Shown here piece after piece: positions 8,298 to 17,749 of a stretch of DNA of 64,000 nucleotides. Position numbers and translations under genes: made by a program. The notes below the pieces were generated by a model. That model was not told the origin of the DNA, searched no databases, and saw only the letters and a program-made list of their open reading frames with translations. This DNA comes from VXLM01 sp034421575. Its GTDB lineage: Bacteria; Chloroflexota; Dehalococcoidia; Lucifugimonadales; VXLM01. Each line of letters opens with the position of its first letter. Position 1 is the stretch's first letter. The stretch is taken from assembly GCA_034421575.1 (NCBI GenBank), contig DAOUKG010000003.1, positions 1 through 64,000 of the forward strand, in the 5' to 3' direction.

Positions 8298-9758
8298 CTA
8301 CCCCACCGCCCCTTCCAGGCTCACACGCAGAAGCTGTTGGGCCTCCATGGCGAACTCGAACGGAAGCTCCTGGAAGATTCCCCTGCAGAAGCCGTTGATG
8401 ATCATGTAGTGGGCCTCTTCGTCGTTAATTCCGCGCTGCTGGCAGTAGAAGAGTTGGTCGTCTCTCACCTTCGACGTGGACGCCTCGTGCTCCATTCTCG
8501 CCGAAGGGTTCCGCACTTCGATGTACGGCACCGTATGCGCTCCGCACTGGTCGCCGACCAGCAGCGAGTCGCACTGAGTGAAATTCGTCGCCCGGTCCGC
8601 CGACGGCATGATCTGGACGAGACCCCGATACGTGCTCTGCCCCTTGCCGGCGGAGATGCCCTTGGCCACGATAGTGCTCTTCGTGTCCTTGCCGATGTGG
8701 ATCATCTTCGTCCCGGTATCGGCCTGCTGGTAGTTGTTCACCAGCGCCACCGAGTAGAACTCACCCGTCGAATTGTCGCCCTGCAGCACGACCGAGGGGT
8801 ACTTCCACGTGATCGCCGACCCCGTCTCGACCTGCGTCCACGAAATCTTGGCGTCCTTGAACGCCTTGCCGCGCTTTGTCACGAAGTTGTAAACGCCACC
8901 CTCCCCGTTCTTGTCGCCGGGGTACCAATTCTGCAGCGTCGAGTACTTGATCTCCGCACCGTCCAGGGCCACAAGTTCGACCACCGCCGCGTGCAGTTGG
9001 TGCGTCTTCCGCAGCGGAGCCGTGCACCCTTCGAGATAACTGACATACGACCCCTCGTCGGCAACGATCAGCGTCCGCTCGAACTGACCGGTGTCCAACG
9101 CGTTGATCCGGAAATACGTCATCAGCTCGATCGGGCACCGTACTCCGGGCGGAATGTAAACGAACGACCCGTCGCTGAACACCGCTGAGTTGAGCGTCGC
9201 ATAGAAGTTGTCGCTATACGGCACGACCGAGCCGAGGTACTTCTGAACAAGGTCGGGATAGTCCCTGACCGCCTCGGTCATCGAGCAAAAGATCACGCCC
9301 GCCTTCTTGAGCTGCTCCTGGTAAGTTGTCGCGACCGATACGCTGTCGAACACCGCGTCGACGGCCACTCCCGTGAGCTGCTTCTGCTCCTCCAGTGGGA
9401 TGCCCAGCTTGTTGAACGTCTCCAGAAGCTCAGGGTCTACGTCGTCGAGACTCTGCGGCGCGTCGTCGCCGTCCTTCGACTTCGGCGCGGCGTAGTAGTA
9501 GATGTCCCCATAGTCGATGGGATCGAAGTCCACCTTCGCCCACGTCGGCTCCTCGTTCTCCTGCTTCGCCCAGTGCCGGTACGCCCTAAGCCGCCAGTCC
9601 AGCATCCACTCCGGCTCGTCCTTCTTATCCGAGATCAGACGAACGATGTCCTCGTTGATCCCCTTCGGCGCAAAGTCGGAGTCGATGTCCGTGTAGAAGC
9701 CATACTTGTAATCGCTGTCGATAGCCGACGTTCGCGAAATAACTCGTGTAGTCGTCAA
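8298..9758 (-). CDS. sufB: Fe-S cluster assembly protein SufB
   Basis: First gene of the suf operon, 486 residues, core scaffold of SufBCD. Characteristic stretches include YKYGFYTDI, EPEWMLDWRLRAYRHW, FVYIPPGVRCPIELMTYFRIN and SYLEGCTAP (the conserved Cys region). The C-terminal GINDEEAHYMIINGF is also typical. The start is a TTG preceded by GGAGGTG at 7 bases, better than any ATG. The tandem promoters and operator lie 60-145 bases upstream. Confidence 0.96.
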   Translation of the reverse strand: MTTTRVISRTSAIDSDYKYGFYTDIDSDFAPKGINEDIVRLISDKKDEPEWMLDWRLRAYRHWAKQENEEPTWAKVDFDPIDYGDIYYYAAPKSKDGDDAPQSLDDVDPELLETFNKLGIPLEEQKQLTGVAVDAVFDSVSVATTYQEQLKKAGVIFCSMTEAVRDYPDLVQKYLGSVVPYSDNFYATLNSAVFSDGSFVYIPPGVRCPIELMTYFRINALDTGQFERTLIVADEGSYVSYLEGCTAPLRKTHQLHAAVVELVALDGAEIKYSTLQNWYPGDKNGEGGVYNFVTKRGKAFKDAKISWTQVETGSAITWKYPSVVLQGDNSTGEFYSVALVNNYQQADTGTKMIHIGKDTKSTIVAKGISAGKGQSTYRGLVQIMPSADRATNFTQCDSLLVGDQCGAHTVPYIEVRNPSARMEHEASTSKVRDDQLFYCQQRGINDEEAHYMIINGFCRGIFQELPFEFAMEAQQLLRVSLEGAVG

Positions 9759-9817
9759 GTAACCTCACCTCCGCGAGTAGACCCGTCAAACCGGGTGCAT
9801 CGCAGGCAACTTCACAA

Positions 9818-9840
9818 TTGTTGAGTATTCCAGTCAACAA
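9818..9840 (-). promoter_or_regulatory. inverted-repeat operator of the suf operon
   Basis: Perfect 7-bp arms TTGTTGA and TCAACAA separated by 9 bases. The repeat starts 2 bases past the proximal -10 box, covering the predicted start of transcription, a place where a bound repressor would block RNA polymerase. The Rrf2-family protein in the operon is the natural candidate ligand (inference). Confidence 0.6.
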
Positions 9841-9841
9841 C

Positions 9842-9903
9842 TATTCTAGCCCACATCACACGGCGAATCAATTATTCTAGTCCGCACCACACGACGAATC
9901 AAT
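9842..9903 (-). promoter_or_regulatory. two tandem sigma70-type promoters of the suf operon
   Basis: A 31-bp unit is repeated twice (9842-9872 and 9873-9903, about 5 differences). Each unit reads, on the minus strand, TTGATT, a 17-base spacer and TAGAAT: -35 at 9897-9902 with -10 at 9874-9879, then -35 at 9866-9871 with -10 at 9843-9848. The spacers differ while the hexamers are identical, which supports function. Confidence 0.7.
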
Positions 9904-10215
9904 GAATTCATGGGGTCCTTGACCAATACAAAAACGAGGCGACCAATGAACAACCGTCATACCGTTGAAGAGCTTGCCACATACTCTGATATGGGGCTGG
10001 TATCTAGGGAGAGGGGGCTTAAGCCACTCTGCTGGTTCCAATACCTTGTGATGTCTGTCCAGTAGGTCTGTTGAAGATAGGCCGTCTAAACGGCACGAGA
10101 TCATCCCAAAGAGGTGGGAACATCCTCGGTACCGCCCTCTCCCAACCCTTGCGTCCCACACACTCTTCCTCTACCGTGTGTGCTCGAAATCTACCAACCC
10201 CATCGGAGACCACTA
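9904..10215. other. divergent gap between suf promoters and the amidohydrolase gene
   Basis: About 300 bases without a recognisable gene or dispersed hairpin module. The amidohydrolase start is preceded by GGAG but no convincing -35/-10 pair was found for it. Confidence 0.4.
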
Positions 10216-11484
10216 ATGACCAACCCCGCCCCCGACTTCACCCTCCTCACCGCCGACCGACTCATAGACGGCACCGGAAGTCCCCCTCTGGAACGCGGCG
10301 CCGTCCTCCTCGAGGGTGATCGCATCGTCGCAGTCGGGACCGAGGAGGCCGTTGTCCCACCGGAGGGAGCGACCGTCGAGGAGGTCGTCTACGAAGGCAA
10401 GACCATCCTTCCCGGACTGGTCGACTGCCACGTCCACCTCAACGGCATCGGCGACGGACGCCCCGGCGACGACCTGGCAACCCTCCCGGACGAGATCCTC
10501 ACCGTCCAGTCTGCCAACAACGCCCGCGCCCACCTCTACTCCGGCGTGACCACCGTCCGCGACTGCGGTGCGAAGAACCGGACTACCTTCCTGCTGCGGG
10601 AGGCCGTTGACATGGGCATAGCGGTAGCCCCCCGTCTGGTCCTCTCCGGCCGCCCCGTCGCCGTCATAGGCGGGCACCTCAGCTACTTCGGCATCCAGGC
10701 CACCGGCCCGACCGAATGCCGCGCCGCCGTCCGCCAGCTCATCAAGGAGGGGGCCGACTTCATCAAGGTCACCGCTTCCGGCGGAAGCACCCGCACGTCG
10801 TTCCCCTTCGTTCCCTCATTCAACGTGGACGAGCTCACCGCCATCGCTGAGGAGGCCCACAAGTTCGGCAAGCACGTTGCCGCCCATTGCGTGAACTCCG
10901 AGTCCATGCGGAACTGCCTCGACGCAGGTTTCGACACCCTCATCCACGCGCGACACATGGAGTCCGACGGCACCTACAAGTACAGCGAAGACGTCACCGA
11001 GCGCATCGTCGAGCAGGGCGTCTACGTCAACATGACCCTCAACGAGAGCCGCGCCAACTACCATGTCATTTCCGAAAAGCACGAGCGAGGCGAGCGCCTG
11101 ACTGAACGGGAGGAACAGGTCTTCTCCCGTGGCATGGAGGGGTACGACCTCATGTTCGATTCCTTCGCCCGCATGGTCGAGGCGGGAGCACAAATGGCCG
11201 CGGGTTCCGACACCTCGTGGAGCTGGCACAAGATCGCCCAGTTCCAAGACGAAATCGAGGCCCATGTTGCGGGTGGGATGTCTCCGATGGACGCCATCGT
11301 CGCGGGCACGCTCAACTCCGCCAAGTCATGCTGGGTCGACGATGAAGTCGGTTCCCTCCACCCCGGCAAAGCCGCCGATGTCCTGGTGGTAGACGGCGAC
11401 CCTTCCAAAGATATCACCCACCTCTGGAACGTCGTGGATATCTACCAGTCTGGAGCCAAGATCGACCGAGTTGCGATTGTATGA
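10216..11484 (+). CDS. metal-dependent amidohydrolase (imidazolonepropionase/prolidase-like)
   Basis: A 422-residue cytosolic hydrolase of the amidohydrolase superfamily. After a short beta-sandwich N-terminus comes LPGLVDCHVHLNG with the metal-binding HxH. KVTASGG carries the bridging lysine. AAHCVN and LIHARHM provide further metal-site histidines, and AAGSDTSWSW carries the catalytic Asp. The closest known groups are the Xaa-Pro dipeptidase/organophosphate-acid-like amidohydrolases; the substrate cannot be read from sequence. ATG at 10216 is chosen over the more upstream codon because GGAG precedes it and homologous sequence starts there. It stands alone, followed by convergent larB. Confidence 0.88.
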   Translation: MTNPAPDFTLLTADRLIDGTGSPPLERGAVLLEGDRIVAVGTEEAVVPPEGATVEEVVYEGKTILPGLVDCHVHLNGIGDGRPGDDLATLPDEILTVQSANNARAHLYSGVTTVRDCGAKNRTTFLLREAVDMGIAVAPRLVLSGRPVAVIGGHLSYFGIQATGPTECRAAVRQLIKEGADFIKVTASGGSTRTSFPFVPSFNVDELTAIAEEAHKFGKHVAAHCVNSESMRNCLDAGFDTLIHARHMESDGTYKYSEDVTERIVEQGVYVNMTLNESRANYHVISEKHERGERLTEREEQVFSRGMEGYDLMFDSFARMVEAGAQMAAGSDTSWSWHKIAQFQDEIEAHVAGGMSPMDAIVAGTLNSAKSCWVDDEVGSLHPGKAADVLVVDGDPSKDITHLWNVVDIYQSGAKIDRVAIV

Positions 11485-11489
11485 CCGGC

Positions 11490-12251
11490 TCACCCAAGCG
11501 AGTCCCGCCCCAACACAATCATCGCCGCCATATACCCCGCGCCAAAACCGTTGTCGATGTTGACCACCGACACGCCCGGAGCGCAGCTGTTCAACATAGC
11601 CAGAAGCGCCGCGAGCCCGTCGAAGCTCGACCCGTACCCGACACTCGTCGGCACCGCGATCACCGGCGCGCGCACCAGCCCTCCGACGACCGACGCCAGC
11701 GCCCCCTCCATGCCCGCCACCACAACCACCACCTCCGCCTCGGCAATCGTCGGCATCTCCGCAAACAGCCTGTGAATCCCCGCGACACCTACATCCACGA
11801 CCCTTTCGACACGGCAGCCCATGATCTCGGCAGTAACCGCCGCCTCCGCCGCAATCGGCAAGTCCGACGTCCCCGCGCTTGCCACCACCATACCAGGCAT
11901 CAGTTCCTTACCATCGTTCCGGTTGACGGTGATCGTCCGCGACATCTCATCGAACACGGCTTCGGGAGCGACCTCGCATACTGACCGGTACGCCTCCACC
12001 GTCGCCTTGGTTACCAGCAGCCGGTCTGATCGCTCCAACAGTGTCGCAGCCAACATCCCAACCTGCTCCGGTGTCTTCCCCAGCCCGAACACGACCTCTG
12101 GAAATCCCTTGCGAATCGCTCTGTGGTGGTCGACCTTGGCAAATCCAATGTCCTCGAAGGAAGGTACTGAGACTGCAGAAACGACCTCGTCCGCCGTCAG
12201 GCGGCCTGACCTAAAGTCATCAAGAAGTCCATACAGTCGTTGGGCGTCCAT
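11490..12251 (-). CDS. larB: LarB-like nicotinate adenine dinucleotide carboxylase/hydrolase
   Basis: A 253-residue protein with an N-terminal helical region (MDAQRLYGLLDDFRSGRLTADEVV) and a PurE-like C-terminal half (ASAGTSDLPIAAEAAVTAEIMG, VVVVAGMEGALASVVGGL, VPTSVGYGSSF). LarB carboxylates NaAD in synthesis of the nickel-pincer nucleotide cofactor of LarA-type racemases. Partner genes larC and larE, and larA, are not in this window, so the pathway assignment depends on genes elsewhere. It lies 33 bases after the TPP enzyme gene on the same strand and is probably co-transcribed. Confidence 0.88.
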   Translation of the reverse strand: MDAQRLYGLLDDFRSGRLTADEVVSAVSVPSFEDIGFAKVDHHRAIRKGFPEVVFGLGKTPEQVGMLAATLLERSDRLLVTKATVEAYRSVCEVAPEAVFDEMSRTITVNRNDGKELMPGMVVASAGTSDLPIAAEAAVTAEIMGCRVERVVDVGVAGIHRLFAEMPTIAEAEVVVVVAGMEGALASVVGGLVRAPVIAVPTSVGYGSSFDGLAALLAMLNSCAPGVSVVNIDNGFGAGYMAAMIVLGRDSLG

Positions 12252-12284
12252 AATGGGATCGGCAACTCAGGAGAGAGGGCAGAC

Positions 12285-13958
12285 CTACACCGTCCCGTCG
12301 ATAGCAACGTCGAGGACAGCGGGCTTCCCCGACGCCAGTGCCTTATCGATCTCCGGCGCGATGTCCGTGGGATCGGTGATCTTTCGGCCCTGCACGCCCA
12401 TCGCCTCTGCAATTCCAGCAATATCGAACGGGATCGGAAAATCCATCCCGATGTACTTGCTTATCGGGTTTTCCTGGCCTTCGATCAGGGTCTTGTAGGC
12501 GTTCATATTGATCTTGAGGACCCGGTAAGCGCTGTTGTTGCAGATTACGTACACAACAGGGATGTTATAGACGGCTGCAGTCCACAGTCCCTGAACTGTC
12601 ATCATCGCGCTGCCGTCACCCAGGATTCCAACAACGGGCCGGTCGGGATGCGCCAGCTTCACACCTAGCGTGCCTCCCATGCCCCATCCGAGCGCACCGC
12701 CCCTTCCGGCGTAGAAGCTCTGTGGCTCATCGAATTGGAAGGCGTTGTGAACGGCGTCCCGCGCCGTCACAGAATCGTCCGCGATAATCGTGTCGTCCGG
12801 CACCGCCTGCGCGATCTCGAACGCCATCCGCTCCCGCGTCATCGGCGAGTCGTTCCATTGTGCACGAAGCTGCTGCTCCCATGCCGAACGTTGCGCCAGT
12901 TTCTCCTCGCCCAGTGCCGCCGCCCTGCCTTTCGCGGCCTCTCGCGCGGTTCCGGACATACCAGAGTCCAAGGCCTCGGCAAGGTCGGCCAACGTCACCT
13001 GCGGGTCGGCCACGATGCCTACCTCAGTCCTCTGCGTCGTTCCCACCTGCGTAGGGTCGGTGTCGACATGAATCAATTTCGTATTCGGCCCAAGGTAGTC
13101 CAGCCTCGGTTTCGAGAACATGTAGTATCCAGTTGCCATCTTTCCGACCAACAACACCGCGTCGGCCTTGTTCATGGTCTCTTCGGCCTCTGGATACGCA
13201 AACCGAATCCCTCCACGGAACTGAGGATGACTCTCCGGGAAGTTGAACTCCGAGTGCATGATCGTCGTATGCACGGGGCATCCCAGTAGTTCCGCGACGC
13301 GCACAGCCTCCTCCGACGCACCCGACTGCGCGATTCGGTCGCTCACGATCATCAAGGGATTTGACGCCTCGGCCAGGATGCCGGCAGCCTTCTCGACCGC
13401 CTGTGCATCGGGCGCAGTCTTGTTGTAGCCCTCCGGCGAACCGAAGATATCGACATCGGCAGCATTGTCCATCGAGTTGGCGGAGAATCCTACGAACGTG
13501 GGCCCTGTTGGCGGCGTCTTCGCCTCGTTGAAGGCCCGGCGCAGGAAGTAAGGCACCTGCTCAGGATACGTAGCCTCTGCCGTCCACTTGGTGAACTGCT
13601 CCACCATTGCCGCCAGGTCCGTGCGTTCGTGGGCCAGCTCACGGATGTCCTTGTTCCCCGACGTGACCACCATCGGTGAGCCGCCCTCACGTGCGTTGTG
13701 CAGTAGGCTGATCGCGTTCGCCAGACCCGTCTCGATGTGGAGGTTCAGGAACGACGGCTTCCCCGTAGCCCGCCCGTACGAGTCCGCCATCCCGACCGCG
13801 ACGCCCTCCTGCGTCACCAGCACGTATTCCAGGTCGGGATAGTGCTCGATCGCGTCCATCATCGCGCTCTCACTCGTCCCCGGATTCCCGAAGACGTACT
13901 TCACCCCCTCCGCCCTCAGCATCTCCATCATCGCGTGCTTTCCGGTCATTACGGTCAT
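12285..13958 (-). CDS. thiamine-pyrophosphate-dependent enzyme (benzoylformate decarboxylase/acetolactate synthase-like)
   Basis: A 557-residue three-domain TPP enzyme. The N-terminal PYR domain has GNPGTSESAMMDAI and the cofactor-activating Glu in VTQEGVAVGMADSYGRATGKP. The middle domain resembles the inactive FAD/nucleotide-binding type, and the C-terminal PP domain has GDGSAMMTVQGLWTAAVY...CNN for Mg-TPP binding. Family members are 2-oxoacid decarboxylases or acyloin synthases; no specific substrate is evident. The ATG at 13958 is preceded by GGAG at 10 bases; the 58 residues upstream in frame look random. It forms a two-gene unit with larB. Confidence 0.88.
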   Translation of the reverse strand: MTVMTGKHAMMEMLRAEGVKYVFGNPGTSESAMMDAIEHYPDLEYVLVTQEGVAVGMADSYGRATGKPSFLNLHIETGLANAISLLHNAREGGSPMVVTSGNKDIRELAHERTDLAAMVEQFTKWTAEATYPEQVPYFLRRAFNEAKTPPTGPTFVGFSANSMDNAADVDIFGSPEGYNKTAPDAQAVEKAAGILAEASNPLMIVSDRIAQSGASEEAVRVAELLGCPVHTTIMHSEFNFPESHPQFRGGIRFAYPEAEETMNKADAVLLVGKMATGYYMFSKPRLDYLGPNTKLIHVDTDPTQVGTTQRTEVGIVADPQVTLADLAEALDSGMSGTAREAAKGRAAALGEEKLAQRSAWEQQLRAQWNDSPMTRERMAFEIAQAVPDDTIIADDSVTARDAVHNAFQFDEPQSFYAGRGGALGWGMGGTLGVKLAHPDRPVVGILGDGSAMMTVQGLWTAAVYNIPVVYVICNNSAYRVLKINMNAYKTLIEGQENPISKYIGMDFPIPFDIAGIAEAMGVQGRKITDPTDIAPEIDKALASGKPAVLDVAIDGTV

Positions 13959-14130
13959 GCGAACGTTACTCCATGCAACAGCTTGTTTTGCCGCAGCTTT
14001 TGTATTGGTAAATCTAGTTGTGGAATTTTGCCCCATGCTACCATAGCCCACTCTGTTCTGCCCCACTGTTCCTCCCTTTACCCCACTCCCCCCGTATGGC
14101 ACACTGCTTCCCCAACGGAGGCCTGCAAGC

Positions 14131-15549
14131 ATGACAATCGAAATCGGAACAACCCCTCAACTCTTCATCGACGACCTCATCATCGACGAGACCCACGCAC
14201 TTACGTCCACCTTGCACCAACCCGCCAAGTACGCTGGCAACCCCATCATGAACCCGCTCTACCCCTGGGAAGGACGCCTCACCCTGTACGGCACCGTCTG
14301 GCGAAACTCAGAGACCGGCAAGTTCCGCATGTGGTACCAGGGCTACGGCGGCATGGGCATTCCCCGCATGGGCGACGACACCAGCGACTCCCCATGGAAG
14401 GGCTTCGACGCCAGCAACCTCCTCTACACCATCGGCTACGCCACCTCCAACGACGGCGTCTTCTGGGAACGCCCCAACCTCGGCCTCGTGGAGTACGAAG
14501 GCTCCCGCGACAACAACCTCGTGATGCTCGACGCCGCATACGCCAACATCATCCACGACCCGCGCGATCCCAACCCCGACAGGCTCTACAAATCCCTCTT
14601 CTTCGAGGCCCGCGACCCTGCAGGCACCCCGAACATGGGCGACGGCGTCTCCGTTGCCTTCTCGCCCGACGGCCTCCGCTGGACCAAGTATCACGGCAAC
14701 CCCGTCATCACCCGGTCGAGCGACTCCCACACCCTGCTCGGCTGGGACGACCTGCATAATAAGTACGTCTCCTTTGCCCGACCCTCCGTGCACGAGGGCA
14801 ACATGACTCGCAGAATCGGTCGTGCAACCAGTGACGACTTCACCAACTGGACCGTCCCCGAGGACGTGCTCGTTCCCGACGACGACGATCCTCCCGGCCT
14901 CGAGTTCTATGGAATGCCCGTCTTCAAGTACCACGACCTCTACATCGGCCAACTCCTCGCCTACCACACACCGCCGGAGGAGCCGCAGATCAGGTTCATG
15001 GGCACCATCGACGTCCAGCTAGCCGTCAGCCGCGACGGCATCGACTGGCAGCGAGCGGGCGGCAGGCAACCGTTCATACCGAACGGTCCACCGGGCAGCA
15101 TCGACGCGGGCGAGATTTACATGGCGCGCGGTCCCGTCACCGTTGACGACGAGCTCTGGTTTTACTACTCCGTCTGCGCCGTCGAGCACGGCATCACCGG
15201 TCGAAGCGGCCCCATCTGCCTCGCCAAACTCAGACTCGACGGCTTCGTCTCCATGGACGCCGGCCACGAGATGGGCGCACTCATCACCAAGCCCTTCCTC
15301 GTCGAAGGCGACAATCTGTCCATCAACGCCTCCGCCCGAGGTGGCTCCGTCGCCGTTGCCGTCCTCGACGAGCAGGGAATACAGCACGAGGGCTTCTCCC
15401 GCTCCGACTGCGCCGTGTTCGATGGCGACTCGGTTGACCACCGCGTCACGTGGCGCACCAAGACCTCCCTCGACGAACTGCGAGGCCGCGCCGTAAGGCT
15501 CAAGTTCTACCTCCGCAACGCCGAGTTGTACTCCTTCACAGTCAGGTGA
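14131..15549 (+). CDS. beta-propeller glycoside-hydrolase-like protein (family member 1)
   Basis: A 472-residue protein without signal peptide. It opens with IGTTPQLFIDDLIID and closes with VRLKFYLRNAELYSF; both motifs recur in the protein at 41148-42599. Between them are repeated S-x-DG-x-x-W blades (ATSNDGVFWERP, AFSPDGLRWTKY, AVSRDGIDWQRA), as in five-bladed GH32/GH43-type folds, then a beta-sandwich C-terminal domain. It probably acts on a carbohydrate, but catalytic residues cannot be assigned with confidence. AACGGAGGCC provides a Shine-Dalgarno. It is followed after 2 bases by a lactonase-like gene and then an alpha/beta hydrolase, suggesting one sugar or sugar-acid degradation unit. 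Confidence 0.75.
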   Translation: MTIEIGTTPQLFIDDLIIDETHALTSTLHQPAKYAGNPIMNPLYPWEGRLTLYGTVWRNSETGKFRMWYQGYGGMGIPRMGDDTSDSPWKGFDASNLLYTIGYATSNDGVFWERPNLGLVEYEGSRDNNLVMLDAAYANIIHDPRDPNPDRLYKSLFFEARDPAGTPNMGDGVSVAFSPDGLRWTKYHGNPVITRSSDSHTLLGWDDLHNKYVSFARPSVHEGNMTRRIGRATSDDFTNWTVPEDVLVPDDDDPPGLEFYGMPVFKYHDLYIGQLLAYHTPPEEPQIRFMGTIDVQLAVSRDGIDWQRAGGRQPFIPNGPPGSIDAGEIYMARGPVTVDDELWFYYSVCAVEHGITGRSGPICLAKLRLDGFVSMDAGHEMGALITKPFLVEGDNLSINASARGGSVAVAVLDEQGIQHEGFSRSDCAVFDGDSVDHRVTWRTKTSLDELRGRAVRLKFYLRNAELYSFTVR

Positions 15550-15551
15550 AG

Positions 15552-16586
15552 ATGCTGGATGTGAAGCGTTTCGTCTACATCCCCCTCACCGAGGAGAGGA
15601 GGTTCCTCGTCTTCGCCATGGACGCCGAGTCGGGGAAGCTCACCCTGGAGCACGACCTCGATCTTCCTGCTCAGCCATGGCAGCTTTGCATCTCGCCCGA
15701 CCGGCGATTCCTCTACCAGCAGGTCCGAGACGACGGCTACAGCGGAGTCCTCAGCTTCCAGATCAACCCTGAGACCGGCGGCGTCACGCAGATCGGCGAG
15801 GTGGAACTGGAGTCCGACGCTTGCTACGTCTCCACCGACAGAACGGGCCGCTTCCTCTTCGCCGCCTACCTCTTCCCCGGCATGGTGACCGTCCACCGCA
15901 TCGACCCCGACGGCGCGGCCTGCGGCCCTGCCGTCGACAGGCAGCTCACCGCCCTCTACGCCCACTACATCGCGACCGACAACTCCAACCGCTTCGCCTT
16001 CGTCCCGCACGTTTCGCCCACCGACGCCATCTACTGCTTCCAGTTCGACGAGACCACCGGCAGACTGACTCCCTGCGACCCGCTCAAGCTCGACACGCCA
16101 ACGGGTCATGGCCCCCGTCACCTCGCCTACCATCCCACCCTCGACATCGTCTACGCCAACGCCGAGCAGTCTTCGCACGTCACCGTCTACCGTCTCGACC
16201 CAACCTACGGTGTCCTAGAGCCACTACAATCTCTCTCCACCCTCCCCGAAGAGGGCTTCGGCGGCGTAAACAGCACCGCAACCGTCCGAGTCCACCCATC
16301 AGGCAACGCCGTCTACATCTCCAACCGCGGTCACGACAGCATCGCCGTCTTCACCGTTGATCCGACGACCGACCTCCTCAGACCCGAAGGCCATTCGCCA
16401 ACCAAGGAGTGCCCCAGAGCTTTCGGCGTCGAACCCGGCGGACGCTTCCTCTACGCCGGCAGCGACCACTCAGGCCACGTTACGTCCCACAGAATCGATA
16501 CCAACGGCCTCCTCCACTCTCTCGATACATACGAACTCGGCATGTGGCCTTCATGGGTCCTCCCCGTAAATCTAGGCCGTCAATAG
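15552..16586 (+). CDS. lactonase family beta-propeller protein (6-phosphogluconolactonase-like)
   Basis: A 344-residue protein built of seven-bladed propeller repeats, as in the YbhE/3-carboxymuconate cyclase family. Typical blades include RFVYIPLTEERRFLVFAMD, GHGPRHLAYHPTLDIVYANAE, NAVYISNRGHDSIAVFTVD and GVEPGGRFLYAGSDHSGHV. Members open sugar-acid lactones. The ATG lies 2 bases past the stop of the upstream glycosidase-like gene, so the two are almost certainly one transcript. No signal peptide is seen, so a cytosolic role is likely. Confidence 0.85.
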   Translation: MLDVKRFVYIPLTEERRFLVFAMDAESGKLTLEHDLDLPAQPWQLCISPDRRFLYQQVRDDGYSGVLSFQINPETGGVTQIGEVELESDACYVSTDRTGRFLFAAYLFPGMVTVHRIDPDGAACGPAVDRQLTALYAHYIATDNSNRFAFVPHVSPTDAIYCFQFDETTGRLTPCDPLKLDTPTGHGPRHLAYHPTLDIVYANAEQSSHVTVYRLDPTYGVLEPLQSLSTLPEEGFGGVNSTATVRVHPSGNAVYISNRGHDSIAVFTVDPTTDLLRPEGHSPTKECPRAFGVEPGGRFLYAGSDHSGHVTSHRIDTNGLLHSLDTYELGMWPSWVLPVNLGRQ

Positions 16587-16676
16587 TCCCATCATACCGG
16601 CGGAGGCCGGTATCCAGACCAGCGGTGAAATCACGCGAACTAGCCATTCAATACCCAACCACAGGAGCCCCACAAC

Positions 16677-17480
16677 ATGAACATCACCGAATTCACCGTC
16701 AACTCGCGAGGCGAGGAAGTAACCTGCTGGCTCGTCTCACCCGATGCTGAGAAGATGAGAGACAACTCGTCCCTCCTCCTCAACATCAGCGCCACGCGAC
16801 ACTACGCCATCCACGACCCTAGTCAAAACCACCCTACCCAGCCGTTCTTGGATGCAGGCCATCATGTCCTCAGCTTCGATCTCCCCCACCATGGAGACCG
16901 AGTCGTCAGGGACTCCATAGAAGATACTCCTCCCGGCGCGGCGAACGGCAACATTCGCGCCATGAGCAAGGCCTTCACCGCCGGGAACGATCCCTTCGAG
17001 CAGTTCGTTTCCGACGGCATGGCCGCCATCGACGCCTGTCTCGAGCGAGGTGTCGCCGTCAACGGTAAGATCGTCGGCTACGGCGTATCCCGCGCCGCGT
17101 ACTGCCTCTTACGTCTCGCCGCCGCGGATCCTCGCGTCCACGCCGTCGCCGGGCCATCCCCCGTCACCGACTGGGCTGTCCTCCCCGAATTCGCCGACCA
17201 CGCCGATCCCGAACGGACTGCCGCTCTCCATATCGAGAACTGGGCCGACCAACTTGCCGACAAGGCCGTCTACCTCTGCATCGGCAGCCAGGACGACGTG
17301 GTTAGCACCGAGTCCTGCGTCCACTTCGCCATGAAGCTCTTCGACAAGCAGCGCGGCGTCCTCCCCGACGGCGTCCTATTCAATCGCGTCCACGTCGTCG
17401 ATACTCCATCCCACTCCCCCGGCCAGTACTGGCGACTCGACGCCACGCGCTTCCTGCTCGACTTCTGCAGCAGAGATTAG
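16677..17480 (+). CDS. alpha/beta hydrolase
   Basis: A 267-residue alpha/beta-fold hydrolase. The nucleophile elbow is GYGVSRAA (Ser in G-x-S-x-A context), the oxyanion region is around NISATRHYAIHD, and a late His in HVVDTPSHSPGQYW suits the catalytic triad. IGSQDD contains the likely acid. It lies 90 bases after the lactonase-like gene on the same strand; the spacer holds a 'CATACCGGCGGAGGCCGGTAT' type hairpin module. Substrate unknown: an esterase or peptidase of the dienelactone-hydrolase/prolyl-oligopeptidase branch is plausible. Confidence 0.8.
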   Translation: MNITEFTVNSRGEEVTCWLVSPDAEKMRDNSSLLLNISATRHYAIHDPSQNHPTQPFLDAGHHVLSFDLPHHGDRVVRDSIEDTPPGAANGNIRAMSKAFTAGNDPFEQFVSDGMAAIDACLERGVAVNGKIVGYGVSRAAYCLLRLAAADPRVHAVAGPSPVTDWAVLPEFADHADPERTAALHIENWADQLADKAVYLCIGSQDDVVSTESCVHFAMKLFDKQRGVLPDGVLFNRVHVVDTPSHSPGQYWRLDATRFLLDFCSRD

Positions 17481-17749
17481 TCCTGCGTCATTCTCAACCA
17501 TCCCGATATTGTCATCGAAATATCGTCATTCCCGTGAAAACGGGAATCCATAATCCTCACTCCGCGTCCTCTGCACTGAACCATTCGAGTTGCGGCCTCC
17601 AATTCTCTGATACCCTGTATCTACTCCCAAAACATATGGCGGGAATCCAAAAGGTAGACTATTATGTTTCCAATACATCGGCGACACCTCTGCGCCCCCT
17701 CCCCGAAGGGGCGCTCATATAGGCTCTTCACCGTGAAAGGACAAGCGTC
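17481..17749. other. gap with one hairpin module
   Basis: Contains the palindrome module ATTCCCGTGAAAACGGGAAT at 17528-17547. The rest shows no gene. Confidence 0.4.

Noticed and set aside
9625..9840. Minus-strand frame covering the suf promoter and start of sufB
   Set aside because: It overlaps the true sufB start in another frame and runs through the operator; no family resemblance.
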